From JANMDU01 sp031375105 (lineage in GTDB: Bacteria > Pseudomonadota > Gammaproteobacteria > Burkholderiales > Burkholderiaceae_C), in assembly GCA_031375105.1 (NCBI GenBank), contig JANMHJ010000001.1, positions 13,060 to 77,059 on the forward strand: a stretch of 64,000 bases of DNA, written 5' to 3'. Below the pieces are notes generated by a model. The model had not been told where the DNA came from and did not search any database. It saw only the letters and a program-made list of their open reading frames with translations. The translations under genes and the position numbers were made by a program. Below are positions 36,105-43,982 of the stretch, in pieces; position 1 is the stretch's first letter; every line of letters starts with the position of its first letter.

Positions 36105-36724
36105 GCGAACATCTCCTTGAGTTTCTCGACTGCGGCTTTGGTGACCAGCACTTTGGTGTAATGCACGAGCGAGAGCGGATCCGCATAACGGGGCTCAACG
36201 ATCAGCACACCAGGCAGGTTGCGCGAGGCGAGGTAAAGGTTGTCATCGACTTCATCAGAAATCACCAGCACGTTGCCGGATAGATTCATGCTTTTGAGTT
36301 TGGCGGCGAGCAGCTTGGTCTTGGGGGCTTCGATGGTGATCGACTCCACCACAGACAAACGGCCTTCACGAGCCAGTTGCGAGAAGATGCTGGCCATACC
36401 GGCGCGATACATCTTCTTGTTGATCTTTTGCGTGAAGTTCTCTTCCGGCATGTTCGGAAAGATACGACCGCCTCCGCGCCACAGCGGGGAAGATGTCATA
36501 CCAGCGCGGGCGCGGCCCGTGCCTTTTTGCTTGAACGGCTTTTTGGTGGAGTGCTTGACTTGCTCGCGGTCTTTTTGAGCGCGAGTGCCTTGACGGGCAT
36601 TGGCTTGGTACGCAACGACGATCTGATGGATCAGGGCTTCGTTGTATTCACGGCCAAACACGGTCTCGGGCACATCAAACTGGGAAGCAGCTTGGCCTTG
36701 ATCGTTCAGGAGATCCAATTTCAT
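36101..36724 (-). CDS. rplD: 50S ribosomal protein L4
   Basis: The 207 residues include the extended loop KHSTKKPFKQKGTGRARAGM and SPLWRGGGRIFPNMPE. L4 represses its own S10 operon in E. coli by acting on the leader; whether that holds here is unknown. Its start overlaps the rplC stop by one base. Confidence 0.98.
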   Translation of the reverse strand: MKLDLLNDQGQAASQFDVPETVFGREYNEALIHQIVVAYQANARQGTRAQKDREQVKHSTKKPFKQKGTGRARAGMTSSPLWRGGGRIFPNMPEENFTQKINKKMYRAGMASIFSQLAREGRLSVVESITIEAPKTKLLAAKLKSMNLSGNVLVISDEVDDNLYLASRNLPGVLIVEPRYADPLSLVHYTKVLVTKAAVEKLKEMFA

Positions 36725-37410
36725 TATTTGGCTCCTTTCTGCACGGCGGGAATGGGCCTGGTTTTCACAGCCGGGCTCACAGTCAGAAAACCACCTTTAG
36801 CACCGGGAACAGCGCCTTTGATCAACAGCAATTGACGAGCTTCGTCAATGCGGATGACATCTAGGTTTTGTACGGTTTTGGTGACATCGCCGAGGTGACC
36901 CGACATGCGCTTACCAGGGAACACGCGGCCAGGATCTTGCGCCATACCGATAGAGCCGGGCACGTTGTGCGAGCGGCTGTTACCGTGCGACGCGCGCTGC
37001 GAACGCATGTTGTGACGCTTGATCGTGCCGGTGAAGCCTTTACCGATAGACGTGCCTTGCACATCCACCTGTTGGCCAGCTGCAAACACAGCTTGGGCAG
37101 CGATCACTGAACCGGCTGCGTGAGCACCAGCTACTGTTGCATCGACGCGGAATTCTTGAATAATTTCACCGGCTTGCACACCTGCTTTTGCAAGGTGGCC
37201 AGCGATGGGCTTGGTCACGCGAGACGCGCGACGCTGACCGAATGTGACCTGCAAGGCCACATAGCCGTCGTTTTCGACAGATTTGACTTGGCTCACACGG
37301 TTGTTAGACACATCGACCACCGTGACAGGAATGGAATCCCCGTCATCAGTGAAAACACGCATCATGCCGACCTTGCGACCCAGCAAACCCAAACGGTTGC
37401 TGCTGCTCAT
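36724..37410 (-). CDS. rplC: 50S ribosomal protein L3
   Basis: The 228 residues include LGLLGRKVGMMRVFTDDG, the methylated-Gln region and HNMRSQRASHGNSRSHNVPGSIG. The ATG at 37410 gives MSSSNRLGLLGRK with GGAGAAAACA just upstream; a start at 37440 is rejected. It is the first gene of the operon here: rpsJ, normally upstream, is absent, and a promoter lies about 130 bases upstream. Confidence 0.98.
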   Translation of the reverse strand: MSSSNRLGLLGRKVGMMRVFTDDGDSIPVTVVDVSNNRVSQVKSVENDGYVALQVTFGQRRASRVTKPIAGHLAKAGVQAGEIIQEFRVDATVAGAHAAGSVIAAQAVFAAGQQVDVQGTSIGKGFTGTIKRHNMRSQRASHGNSRSHNVPGSIGMAQDPGRVFPGKRMSGHLGDVTKTVQNLDVIRIDEARQLLLIKGAVPGAKGGFLTVSPAVKTRPIPAVQKGAK

Positions 37411-37536
37411 TGTTTTCTCCGTAACTTTCACCGCTGCCACTGCAATTGGTAGCTAGCGACCAGATCACCTGTGAAGGCAAACCAGCGACGTGAAAGACTG
37501 TTAAAAATCTCTACGCGGAAATGCGCAGAGCCTTTG
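37411..37536 (-). promoter_or_regulatory. Leader of the ribosomal operon
   Basis: About 120 bases of untranslated leader run from the predicted start of transcription to rplC. Near its 5' end CTCTGCGC and GCGTAGAG (37512-37533 on the plus strand) can pair with one mismatch around six bases. It is the place to look for L4-type autogenous control. Confidence 0.45.
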
Positions 37537-37565
37537 ATTATAGCCCGGATTTACTTGATCCACAA
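37537..37565 (-). promoter_or_regulatory. Sigma-70 promoter of the ribosomal operon
   Basis: Read on the minus strand, TTGTGG (37565-37560) is followed after exactly 17 bases by TATAAT (37542-37537). The -10 lies just after the dacC stop and the -35 inside the last codons of dacC. A perfect -10 and ideal spacing fit a strong ribosomal promoter. Confidence 0.8.
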
Positions 37566-38738
37566 GCGCACTGCATCCCACGTGCGCCCGAACCAGCCCG
37601 CCTGCTCCACAGACTCCAAGGCAAACAAGGCTTGCTCGGCATAAGCTTGATCGCCCAAACTGATCTTCAAACTACCGATCTGCTGGCCCTTAGATAGAGG
37701 GGCCAGCAGAGGGTCGGGGCGTGAAACTTGGGTTTTGATCTTTGCGGCAGAACCTGCGGGAACAGCCACAATGTAAGCAGTCACTGCGTTACCAAGCTTG
37801 GCAATAGGCTCTTTGCCCTTCCAGACGGGGGCATTGATCACCGCTTGATTGGCATCAAATAACTTGACGGCTTCAAAGGCGGTGTAACCCCAGTTGAGTA
37901 ATTTCTGGCTTTCATTGGCTCGCGCATTTTCATTGGCTGCGCCCAAGACAACCGACAACAGGCGGCGCTGACCGATGCCTGCAAGGTCACGTTTGGCGGT
38001 GGCGATCAGGCAGTAACCGGCAGCATCGGTGTGACCGGTTTTGAGGCCGTCGACGCTCGGGTCGCGAAAAAGCAACAGATTGCGGTTGGTGTCGTTGGCC
38101 GCAGGACTGCCTTCCATGCGAAATTTCTTAATGGCGTAAATCGGCGTGTATTCAGGAAATTCGCGCATCAAGCGGGTAGACAGCAGCGCCAGATCACGTG
38201 CTGTGGTGGTGTGGCCGGCTTCGGTCAGACCTTCGGGATTTTTATAAGCGGTTTTGCTCATGCCGAGCGCTTTGGCTTGGCTATTCATAAGCTGGACGAA
38301 GCGCTCGACACTGCCTGCCACGCCCTCGGCCAGCGCAATCGTGGCATCATTGCCAGACTGCACGATCATGCCTTTGAGCAAATCTTCCACGCGAATTTTC
38401 ATACGCGGCTCAATAAACATGCGGCTACCGGGCATTTTCCAAGCGCGCTCGCTCACACCGAAGGTTTGATCCAGCGTGATCTTCTTGGCGCGTAGCGCGT
38501 CAAATACGATATAGGCTGTCATGAGCTTGGTCAGGCTAGCGGGCTCAACCGGCATATCAGCATCTTTTTCTACCAAAACCTGATTGGCCGTGATGTCGAG
38601 TAACACATATGCGCGGGCGGCCACTTCGGGGCCTTGCAGGCTGCTTGCTTGCGCCCAAACTTGGCCAGACATTGCAAAAAACAAGGAAAAGGCGGCGCTA
38701 GCCCTTATAAAACCTGCGCAGAGTGCTATCAAATTCAT
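37551..38738 (-). CDS. dacC: D-alanyl-D-alanine carboxypeptidase (penicillin-binding protein 5/6 family)
   Basis: The 395-residue protein has the three serine-peptidase motifs: S68-L-T-K71 (EPASLTKLM), SGN (VQSGNDATIAL, near 131) and KTG (DGLKTGHTDAAGY, near 236), then a PBP5 C-terminal domain and an amphipathic end (RTWDAVRLWIK). It trims peptidoglycan pentapeptides in the periplasm. The first 13 codons (MNLIALCAGFIRA) come from a repeat copy, which supplies both the start codon and the front of the signal peptide; cleavage is likely after QVWAQA. The stop lies 14 bases before the ribosomal promoter -10. dacA is the alternative name. Confidence 0.92.
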   Translation of the reverse strand: MNLIALCAGFIRASAAFSLFFAMSGQVWAQASSLQGPEVAARAYVLLDITANQVLVEKDADMPVEPASLTKLMTAYIVFDALRAKKITLDQTFGVSERAWKMPGSRMFIEPRMKIRVEDLLKGMIVQSGNDATIALAEGVAGSVERFVQLMNSQAKALGMSKTAYKNPEGLTEAGHTTTARDLALLSTRLMREFPEYTPIYAIKKFRMEGSPAANDTNRNLLLFRDPSVDGLKTGHTDAAGYCLIATAKRDLAGIGQRRLLSVVLGAANENARANESQKLLNWGYTAFEAVKLFDANQAVINAPVWKGKEPIAKLGNAVTAYIVAVPAGSAAKIKTQVSRPDPLLAPLSKGQQIGSLKISLGDQAYAEQALFALESVEQAGWFGRTWDAVRLWIK

Positions 38739-38739
38739 A
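38701..38739 (-). repeat. Interspersed palindromic repeat, copy 10, forming the start of dacC
   Basis: GCCCTTATAAAACCTGCGCA then GAGTGCTATCAAATTCATA is a near-consensus copy. The CAT at 38736-38738 in its palindromic end is the dacC start codon on the minus strand. Confidence 0.88.
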
Positions 38740-38752
38740 CTTCGATTGTAAG

Positions 38753-39379
38753 TCAGGAAAGCAGGTGTCTGGCCACCAAACCACGCAAGAGCGGTAACTG
38801 TCCGTGAAAAAAATGTCCGCCACCGGGCACCACCGTCACAGGCAGTACTTGGGGCCGCGCCCAATCCATCACGCTGGCCAGCGGCACCGTGTCGTCTTGC
38901 TCGCCGTGGACGACGAGCAGCTTGTCATGCAGCGCAGCAGGAATGGTTTGCACCGCAAACCGTGAAGCAGCGGTGCCGACCATGACGACTTTTTGCAGAT
39001 CGTGGCTTTGCATGGCTTCTTGCAGCACCTGCGACACCACGAACGACCCGAACGAAAAACCCGCCAAAGCCAACGCAGAACCGCTGGGCGCGAGCTGCTG
39101 AATCAGGCCGCGCAGATCATCAGCCTCTGCCAGCCCTTCGCCATACACACCTTCAGACTGCCCAATGCCGCGAAAGTTAAAGCGCAGCGCCGTCCAACCC
39201 GTTTGCACGAAGGCGCGAGCCAGCGTTTGCACGACTTTATTGTCCATCGTGCCGCCAAAGAGCGGATGCGGATGGCAGATGAGGCCCAAGCCTTTGCTCT
39301 GGCCCTCAGGGCGATCACGCAAGGCCTCGATGCGCCCAGCTGCGCCGTTGAGCGTGAGACGTTCGGTGCTGACGTTCAT
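38753..39379 (-). CDS. Alpha/beta hydrolase
   Basis: The 208-residue hydrolase has the oxyanion-type HPHPLFGGTMDNKVV, the nucleophile elbow GFSFGSF (Ser), the acid in HGEQDDTVP and the final His in GGGHFFHG. It resembles the COG2945-like small cytosolic hydrolases found near other housekeeping genes. The ATG at 39379 follows the ferredoxin stop by four bases. Substrate is unknown. dacC starts 14 bases after its stop. Confidence 0.88.
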   Translation of the reverse strand: MNVSTERLTLNGAAGRIEALRDRPEGQSKGLGLICHPHPLFGGTMDNKVVQTLARAFVQTGWTALRFNFRGIGQSEGVYGEGLAEADDLRGLIQQLAPSGSALALAGFSFGSFVVSQVLQEAMQSHDLQKVVMVGTAASRFAVQTIPAALHDKLLVVHGEQDDTVPLASVMDWARPQVLPVTVVPGGGHFFHGQLPLLRGLVARHLLS

Positions 39380-39383
39380 GGGG

Positions 39384-39725
39384 TTATTTGCCGACGTGCG
39401 CAGGCACGAGCAAGCGCTCCACAATCTGACCGTTTTTCAGGTGCGATTCGACGATGTCGTCAATGTCATGCGTATCCACATAGGTGTACCAAACGGCATC
39501 GGGATAGACCACGCACACCGGCCCTGCGGCGCAACGATCCAGGCAACCCGCACCATTGACGCGCACCTTGCCTGGGCCGCTCAGGCCCGCCGCTTTCACA
39601 GCTTGCTTGCAATGCTTTTGCGCGTCTTTGGCGTTGTGATTGGAGCAACTGCCTTCGCCTTCACCGCGTTGGTTGGTGCAAAAGAAGATATGGCGCTGGA
39701 AATAAGGGGCGGGCGTGGAGGACAT
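39384..39725 (-). CDS. Thioredoxin-like [2Fe-2S] ferredoxin
   Basis: The 113-residue protein has four cysteines in the thioredoxin-like ferredoxin pattern: Cys16 (IFFCTNQR), Cys27, Cys61 and Cys65 (GAGCLDRCAAGP). These proteins carry electrons in the cytosol; partners are not known. It lies between the VanZ gene and the hydrolase gene, with nine and four bases of spacing, so a VanZ-ferredoxin-hydrolase-dacC operon is likely. Confidence 0.92.
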   Translation of the reverse strand: MSSTPAPYFQRHIFFCTNQRGEGEGSCSNHNAKDAQKHCKQAVKAAGLSGPGKVRVNGAGCLDRCAAGPVCVVYPDAVWYTYVDTHDIDDIVESHLKNGQIVERLLVPAHVGK

Positions 39726-39734
39726 GTCCTGATT

Positions 39735-40841
39735 TTATCGGCGCAGCGGATGGTCTCTGCGGCTCAAGGCCATCAAGGCCACAACCAACGTGGCATACGG
39801 CCAAGCCCAGCCCAGCCACTGTGCCAGCCCATGGAAGCGAATGAAGCTGCCCTGCTCCCAGCTTTGCAAGGTTTGCGCGAAATACGGCGTTTCGGGCGCG
39901 GAATTGACCAAACTGAGCTGCCATACCAATGCCGCCAGCAGCAACCCTAAGCACAGCTTGCGCGGCAAAGCAATGCAAAGAAGCGCCACGGCCACACCCA
40001 ACACCAAGCCCACCTGTGAGGCCAAGCTCAGCCAGCCCCAAGCATGCTCTGGGCTGTAGCTCAGTGCCGCAGACAAGCTGCTGGCCGCCATCGCGATCAA
40101 GGCCCCTGCCAACCAAAGCAGCAAGCGCCGATGCCAGCCTAGCGTAATGGCGTAGGCCAGCAGGCACGGAATCAGAAAACCCAAAGCCACGCAGATCAGC
40201 TCTCCCAAACTTGACAGCGGCAGCAAATAGGCGCTCGGCTCGTCAATCAGCGGCGCAAGCAATGAGCCCTCCACCAGCTCGTTCAGAAAACCATGCAGGC
40301 GCTGGCGAATCTGACCCAAAGCCAAAGGCACTGCGGGCGGAAACAACAGCGCCACCGGCCACAGCGCCAGCAGCACCAGCGGCGCATGCGCCTCGGGCAC
40401 AAACCAGCGTGCACGAAAGCGGCTCCAACGGTCAATCACGCCCAAGCGCTCCAGCGCCATGGCCATCACCGCACCCGCCAGTGCCCCGCCGCTGTTGAGC
40501 AACCAATCCGACAGTTGCGGCACGCGCATGGGCAAGTAGCTTTGCACCGCCTCCATGACGAGTGACAAGACGCTGCAAAGCAGCGCTGCGATCAACGCAG
40601 GCTGCGGCAGCAAGCGCGTGCGCAGCAAAGCCAGCGTAGCTAAAAACCCCAGCGGCGCATAGCCCAAAAAATTAGCCACCACATCAAAGCGGCTCCAGTA
40701 GCGAGGCCACGGCGCCTTCAAAAAAAATAACGGATGGATGCCCTGATTGCGCCAACCGTCAAACGGATACAGGCTGGCATACACAATCAGCAGTGCAAAA
40801 ATCAGCGCAAAAAGCGTGGCCGAGCTGCGGTGCGGCTGCAT
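39735..40841 (-). CDS. VanZ-family membrane protein
   Basis: The 368-residue protein has about nine hydrophobic segments. The N-terminal VanZ region contains VVANFLGYAPLGFLATL and AVQSYLPMRVPQLSDWLLNSGGALAGA, the conserved D and N of the family. The C-terminal half adds more membrane helices than the small VanZ of Enterococcus. The function of such long forms is not known; a link to cell envelope is suggested by nearby dacC. It starts nine bases after hemJ. Confidence 0.85.
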   Translation of the reverse strand: MQPHRSSATLFALIFALLIVYASLYPFDGWRNQGIHPLFFLKAPWPRYWSRFDVVANFLGYAPLGFLATLALLRTRLLPQPALIAALLCSVLSLVMEAVQSYLPMRVPQLSDWLLNSGGALAGAVMAMALERLGVIDRWSRFRARWFVPEAHAPLVLLALWPVALLFPPAVPLALGQIRQRLHGFLNELVEGSLLAPLIDEPSAYLLPLSSLGELICVALGFLIPCLLAYAITLGWHRRLLLWLAGALIAMAASSLSAALSYSPEHAWGWLSLASQVGLVLGVAVALLCIALPRKLCLGLLLAALVWQLSLVNSAPETPYFAQTLQSWEQGSFIRFHGLAQWLGWAWPYATLVVALMALSRRDHPLRR

Positions 40842-40850
40842 GAGCGTGTC

Positions 40851-41273
40851 TCAGAAGGGTTTGACAACCACCAAGACCACGGCCAGCACCATGATCAGCA
40901 CGCTGGCCTCATTGAACCAGCGATACCAAACATGGCTGCGCGTGTTCGCACTGCGCTCAAACTTTTTGAGAATAACACTGCAAGCATGGTGATAGCCCAT
41001 GGCTGCAATCACCACCCCAAGCTTGGCATGCATCCAGCCCTGCCCACGCCCAATGCCATAGCCCAGCCAGAGCCAAATACCCAAGCCGATGGCGGGAATG
41101 GCAAGAATCGTCATGAATTTGAAAAGCTTACGCGCCATGAGCAACAGACGATGCTTTTCCGCCTCTGATCCTGGCGGCACTTGCGCCAGATTCACGAAAA
41201 TGCGCGGCAAGTAAAACAAGCCTGCGAACCAGCTGGCAACGAAGATGATGTGGAAGGCTTTAACCCAGAGCAT
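40851..41273 (-). CDS. hemJ: Protoporphyrinogen IX oxidase HemJ
   Basis: HemJ performs the oxidation of protoporphyrinogen IX in heme synthesis at the inner membrane. The 140-residue, four-helix protein begins MLWVKAFHIIFVASWFAGLFYLPRIFV, with the conserved heme-ligand His8, and has WMHAKLGVVI with the conserved Lys near 84. It is the usual length. It heads the hemJ-VanZ-ferredoxin-hydrolase-dacC run. Confidence 0.93.
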   Translation of the reverse strand: MLWVKAFHIIFVASWFAGLFYLPRIFVNLAQVPPGSEAEKHRLLLMARKLFKFMTILAIPAIGLGIWLWLGYGIGRGQGWMHAKLGVVIAAMGYHHACSVILKKFERSANTRSHVWYRWFNEASVLIMVLAVVLVVVKPF

Positions 41274-41320
41274 GAGATTAAGTGTAGGTTAAAACTGTGT
41301 GTTTTGTTGCAATCTGATTA

Positions 41321-41360
41321 CTACATAATTCATAGCACTCTGCGCAGGTTTTATAACGGG
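41321..41360 (+). repeat. Interspersed palindromic repeat, copy 11
   Basis: CTACATAATTCATAGCACTC then TGCGCAGGTTTTATAACGGG is near consensus. It lies upstream of hemJ, in a 423-base gap, and is almost identical to the reverse of copy 5 at 11176-11215. Confidence 0.88.
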
Positions 41361-41533
41361 TAGAGGGCTAAATGGCTTGTCATCTTTACCCTTTGTATGT
41401 TTTGGTAGTGTTGATGATCGGTAAAGTTTGGCGCGCCAAGGCCTGCGAACGGCGAGGAGAGTTCCAATCACAGGACTCAAACAGTATCGGTGTTCGTGGC
41501 TATTCAACACGACGATTTTCACAGCAGCTAATA

Positions 41534-41658
41534 GGCTGCATGTGAGGCCGGGCGCTTGGGGCGTCGCGCTTGGCGAGGTAAAGGGGGAATGCGGGCGAAG
41601 CCCGCAGGAGGACACGAGCAAAGTGGGACGCCCCAAGCGCCCGGCCTCACACGCAGCC
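41534..41658. repeat. Large inverted repeat with 32-bp arms
   Basis: Bases 41534-41565 (starting GGCTGCATGTGAGGCCGG) and 41627-41658 are inverse copies matching at 31 of 32 positions. The 61-base loop contains a second perfect hairpin, GCGGGC-GAA-GCCCGC (41591-41605). No gene lies here. A transcript would fold into a long rod. It could be a miniature mobile element, a recombination structure or a structured RNA. No T-run follows. Nothing else is seen between 41361 and 41696. Confidence 0.8.
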
Positions 41659-41696
41659 GCTCCATTCAAAAAGCGACCCTCAAAGTACCAACCATA

Positions 41697-42656
41697 CTAA
41701 GCCGGCACAACCCCTGCCTTCTTAACAAGCGCCCCATACCGCACCAACTCCTTTTTGAAGTGCTCCAAAGCAAATTCGGGTGTGCTGATGTTGACGATGT
41801 TGCCCTGCTTGGCCATGGCTTCTTTGACTTCATCGGTGGCAAAGGCCACGCGCAGGGCGGCGTTGACCTTTTGCACCACAGCAGCGCTCAGACCTTTGGG
41901 GCCTACGCAAGCGATCCACGCATCGAGTTGGTATTTGGGCACACCGGCCTCAGCTGATGTGGGAATCTCGGGCGCGGCGGGGCTGCGCTGCATCATGGGG
42001 ATGCACAGGGCACGCACATTGCCTGCTTTGATTTGCGAGAGCGCAGCGGGCAGCGCGCTCACGCCCCAATCGACTTGGCCGCTCACGATGTCTTGCAACA
42101 TCGGGGCGAAGCCTCGGTAAGGAATGTGGGTGCTGAACGTGCCAGTCACATCTTTGAAATACTCGGGCGCAAGGTGCAAAATCGTGCCGTTGCCGCTGGA
42201 TGCGTAGTTGTATTTGCCGGGGTTTTTCTTCAGGAGCGCGACGAATTCGAGCAGATTTTGCGCGGGCACTCTCGGGTTCACGATCAGCACGAGCGGCGTG
42301 TAGGCGATGACGGCGATCGGCGTGATGTCGGCCACCGGATCGAAGCTCAAATTCTTGATGACGCTGGGGTAAATCACATGGTTGTTCGACACCATGGAGA
42401 GCGTTTGACCATCGGGCGCGGCCTTGACGAGCGATTGCGTGCCGACCACGCCGCCTGCGCCAGGCTGGTTTTCAATCACCACGTTTTGGCCGAGCGCTCT
42501 GCCCAGTTGTGCACTCGCTGCGCGTGCAATCCCGTCCACGCCCGAGCCTGCGCTCACGGGTAGGATGAATTTCACCGCGCTGCTTTGGGCAAAGCTTGGC
42601 AATGGCAGCGCGGCTGCGCTGGCGGCTGCGAGTAGGTGGCGGCGTTGTAGGCTCAT
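41697..42656 (-). CDS. Bug/TctC-family periplasmic solute-binding protein
   Basis: The 319-residue protein has a signal peptide (MSLQRRHLLAAASAAALPLPSFAQS) and Bug blocks VKFILPVSAGSGVDGIAR, VIENQPGAGGVVGTQSLVKAAPDGQT and THIPYRGFAPMLQDIVSGQ. It is the last gene of the run lyase-CoA-transferase-TctC, so it probably binds the organic acid that those enzymes activate and split. No TctA or TctB is nearby. Confidence 0.92.
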   Translation of the reverse strand: MSLQRRHLLAAASAAALPLPSFAQSSAVKFILPVSAGSGVDGIARAASAQLGRALGQNVVIENQPGAGGVVGTQSLVKAAPDGQTLSMVSNNHVIYPSVIKNLSFDPVADITPIAVIAYTPLVLIVNPRVPAQNLLEFVALLKKNPGKYNYASSGNGTILHLAPEYFKDVTGTFSTHIPYRGFAPMLQDIVSGQVDWGVSALPAALSQIKAGNVRALCIPMMQRSPAAPEIPTSAEAGVPKYQLDAWIACVGPKGLSAAVVQKVNAALRVAFATDEVKEAMAKQGNIVNISTPEFALEHFKKELVRYGALVKKAGVVPA

Positions 42657-42708
42657 GTAGCGTCTCCAGACGTGTTTGATGGCTAAATATGTAGCGAAAA
42701 CGGCTATT

Positions 42709-42750
42709 GCCCGTTATATATTCTGCATAGTTTGCTATTTATTTGATAGC
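42709..42750 (-). repeat. Interspersed palindromic repeat, copy 12
   Basis: GCCCGTTATATATTCTGCAT then AGTTTGCTATTTATTTGATAGC lies across the 3' end of the CoA-transferase gene; the stop codon of that gene (42735-42737) falls inside the repeat, so the repeat supplies the last few codons. Confidence 0.82.
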
Positions 42751-43907
42751 AGTTGATTGGCTTCTTCTGCACTGTATCCCAACTCCAGCAGCAACTCCAT
42801 GCTGTGTTCCCCTAATTTTGGAGGGTTCAGGCGCAGGCCGGGTTGCTTGCCGTGCAGCGTGAACGGGAAAAGCACGGTGTCGGTAATGCGGCCATCGGGC
42901 AGCTCCATCGGCGTGAGGCCACCGGTGGCTTTGAGATGCGGGTCGTTGACCAAATCTTGCGGTCTGCGTATGGGCGCGTAAGGCAGGCCGTTGTCTTCAA
43001 AGAGCTGCGTGAGCTGCGCTGCTGAATAGTCTTTCAAACGCTCGCGCAGCAGCGGAATCAGTGTGGGGCGCTCGCGCACGCGGTCGTTGTTGCTCAGGTA
43101 TTTGGCATCAGCTTTGAGCTCTGGCAGATTTAAGATACGGCAAAACACCTCCCACTGTTTGTCGCTCACGGCGCTTAAAAATATTTGCTCACCGTCTTTC
43201 ACCGTGAACACGTCATACACGCCCCAAGCAGAGATGCGGCTAGGCATCGGGTCTGCAGGCACGCCGGTGACGGCGTATTGCAGTATGTGTTGCGCTACTA
43301 AAAATATGTTGTTTTCATACAGCGCGGATTGCACTTTTTGCCCCAAACCCGTTTGCTCACGCTCCTTGAGTGCTGCCATGGCCGCGATGCCACCAAACAA
43401 ACCGCCCATGATGTCGTTCACGCTGCTGCCCGCACGCAGCGGCTGGCCGACGGGCCCAGTCATATAGGCCAAACCGCCCATCATTTGCACCACTTCATCT
43501 AAAGCGGTGCGGTGCTCATACGGCCCCGGCAGAAAGCCGCGCAGCTCGATGTAGATCAAGCGCGGGTTGATTTTTTGAAGCGTCTCGTAATCCAAGCCTT
43601 GCGCAGCCATCGTCTCAGGGCGAAAGTTGTGGCTCACGATATCGGCGGTGGCGATCAGTTTGTGCGCTGCTTCTCTGCCTTGCGGCGTTTTGAGATCGAG
43701 CGTGAGGGATTTTTTGTTGCGGTTGAAGAGCGGATAAAAACCTGCGCCAGAGCCGATCAGCTTGCGGGTGTTGTCACCGCTGAAAGGCTCGACCTTGATG
43801 ACTTCCGCGCCAAGATCAGCCAGCAGCATGCCGCAAGTTGGGCCCATCACCATGTGGGTGAATTCGACCATGCGGATATCTTTATAGGGAAGCGTGTTGG
43901 TGTTCAT
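42735..43907 (-). CDS. CaiB/BaiF-family (class III) CoA-transferase
   Basis: The 390-residue enzyme moves CoA between carboxylic acids. The N-terminus IRMVEFTHMVMGPTCGMLLADLGAEVIKVE, FNRNKKSLTLDLKTPQGRE and the segment GSSVNDIMGGLFGGIAAMAAL, holding the catalytic Asp, are present. It sits between the HMG-CoA-lyase-like gene and the TctC gene. The C-terminal residues LLSNK are encoded by a repeat copy that also gives the stop codon, so the ancestral end may have differed. Confidence 0.93.
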   Translation of the reverse strand: MNTNTLPYKDIRMVEFTHMVMGPTCGMLLADLGAEVIKVEPFSGDNTRKLIGSGAGFYPLFNRNKKSLTLDLKTPQGREAAHKLIATADIVSHNFRPETMAAQGLDYETLQKINPRLIYIELRGFLPGPYEHRTALDEVVQMMGGLAYMTGPVGQPLRAGSSVNDIMGGLFGGIAAMAALKEREQTGLGQKVQSALYENNIFLVAQHILQYAVTGVPADPMPSRISAWGVYDVFTVKDGEQIFLSAVSDKQWEVFCRILNLPELKADAKYLSNNDRVRERPTLIPLLRERLKDYSAAQLTQLFEDNGLPYAPIRRPQDLVNDPHLKATGGLTPMELPDGRITDTVLFPFTLHGKQPGLRLNPPKLGEHSMELLLELGYSAEEANQLLSNK

Positions 43908-43925
43908 AGATTTTTAATGCGGACA

Positions 43926-43972
43926 TCCGGTGCGCGAAAGACGCGAAAGTTACGCGTCTTTCGCGTACCGGA
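43926..43972. repeat. Second palindrome family (CCGGT..CGCGAAAGACGCG), copy A
   Basis: TCCGGTGCGCGAAAGACGCG and CGCGTCTTTCGCGTACCGGA are inverse arms matching at 19 of 20 positions around a seven-base loop. It fills the 75-base gap between the lyase stop and the CoA-transferase start. The same arms recur at 54897-54971. Confidence 0.85.
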
Positions 43973-43982
43973 AGTTTTTCTT

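Noticed and set aside
41556..41957. A 133-codon plus-strand frame starting in the large inverted repeat
   Set aside because: It crosses from non-coding palindrome into the antisense of the TctC gene and has no ribosome site or domain.
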